Shown here: one piece after another, positions 54,883-54,969 of the stretch | How the letters are laid out: the number at the start of each line of letters is the position of its first letter | Numbering within the stretch: position 1 is the first letter of the stretch | NCBI GenBank assembly: GCA_018240325.1 | Contig: JAFEFZ010000262.1 | Location: 1-54,969 of the forward strand | Length of the DNA stretch: 54,969 nt | From: Pseudomonadota bacterium | Lineage (GTDB): Bacteria > Pseudomonadota > Gammaproteobacteria > Burkholderiales > Burkholderiaceae_C | Reading direction: 5' to 3' | Translations under genes and position numbers: made by a program | The notes under the pieces: model-generated | The model's input: the letters and a program-made list of their open reading frames with translations, nothing else | What the model was told of the DNA's origin: nothing | The model's database searches: none

Positions 54883-54909
54883 CGTTCAGCCAGATTCTTA
54901 TTGGCTCCG
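54883..54909 (-). repeat. Dispersed intergenic repeat B, copy 2
   Basis: 27 bp whose reverse complement matches 10079-10105 at 24 of 27 positions. Here it lies 24 bases beyond repeat A and is inverted relative to A compared with copy 1. The remaining ~60 bases to the window edge contain TTCACTCCG, part of the same family of words, but no gene. Confidence 0.8.
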
Positions 54910-54969
54910 GCATCACATCGCTGCGCGATATGAGCCTTCACCGAAGCGCTGCGCGCTTTCACTCCGCCG

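Overview
The window is chromosomal DNA of a very GC-rich betaproteobacterium. Gene order (ponA / pilMNOPQ / aroK-aroB / dgt / gltBD / mla / yadGH-ibaG-murA-hisGDC...) and protein sequences point to Burkholderiales. The intergenic repeats and the RAYT-type transposase suggest the Rubrivivax-Leptothrix-Ideonella group; that finer placement is inference. Almost every base is coding. The long frames antisense to real genes are GC artefacts and were left out. No rRNA, tRNA, CRISPR array or intact insertion sequence was seen.

Layout. 1-3965 (-): a truncated Pls/PosA-type NRPS-like membrane enzyme. 4149-5296 (+): pth and a DUF4124 protein. 5335-6911 (-): ferredoxin, coaD, rsmD. 6970-13425 (-): his operon hisG-[hisD-hisC]-hisB-hisH-hisA-hisF, in which hisD and hisC form one uninterrupted 812-codon frame. 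hisI, hisE and hisZ are not here. 13438-16839 (-): murA, ibaG/bolA and a YadGH-like ABC exporter. 16906-25411: a block of accessory metabolism with a TetR regulator, wax ester/diacylglycerol acyltransferase, acyl-CoA-binding protein, PHA-system protein with a Lys/Ala-rich tail, lipoprotein aminopeptidase, molybdopterin oxidoreductase, M20 amidohydrolase and M14-like peptidase. 25497-30101 (-): mlaF-E-D-A-C-B plus a HAD phosphatase (retrograde phospholipid transport). 30312-36631 (-): gltB-gltD. 37015-37707 (-): a RAYT-like transposase lacking its HUH histidines. 37785-40734 (-): dgt, aroB, aroK. 40771-43371 (-): a large Ig/PKD-type lipoprotein. 43391-48488 (-): the type IV pilus operon pilMNOPQ. 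48740-52712 (+): ponA/mrcA, lptM, lysA. 52709-54741 (-): dppD-dppF peptide-transport ATPases.

How the genes work together. Most of the window is housekeeping: histidine, shikimate, lysine, glutamate and CoA biosynthesis, peptidoglycan synthesis (MurA, PBP1a), outer-membrane lipid asymmetry (Mla), LPS assembly (LptM) and pilus assembly. Adjacent genes are often translationally coupled through ATGA or GTGA overlaps (pil, mla, dpp, hisG-hisD, yadGH, pth-DUF4124, lptM-lysA). The 16.9-25.4 kb block looks like an accessory lipid/peptide module placed inside an otherwise conserved gltBD-mla-yadGH-ibaG-murA-his gene string.

Most worth a second look: the HisD-HisC fusion; a 67-bp repeat found just upstream of both hisB and dppD, followed by a second motif in opposite orientations that in one copy is framed by a perfect 16-bp inverted repeat; the orphan Pls-like NRPS; the HUH-less transposase; and the calcium-loop Ig lipoprotein inside the pil-aro gene string. 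No wholly new system could be demonstrated from sequence alone.
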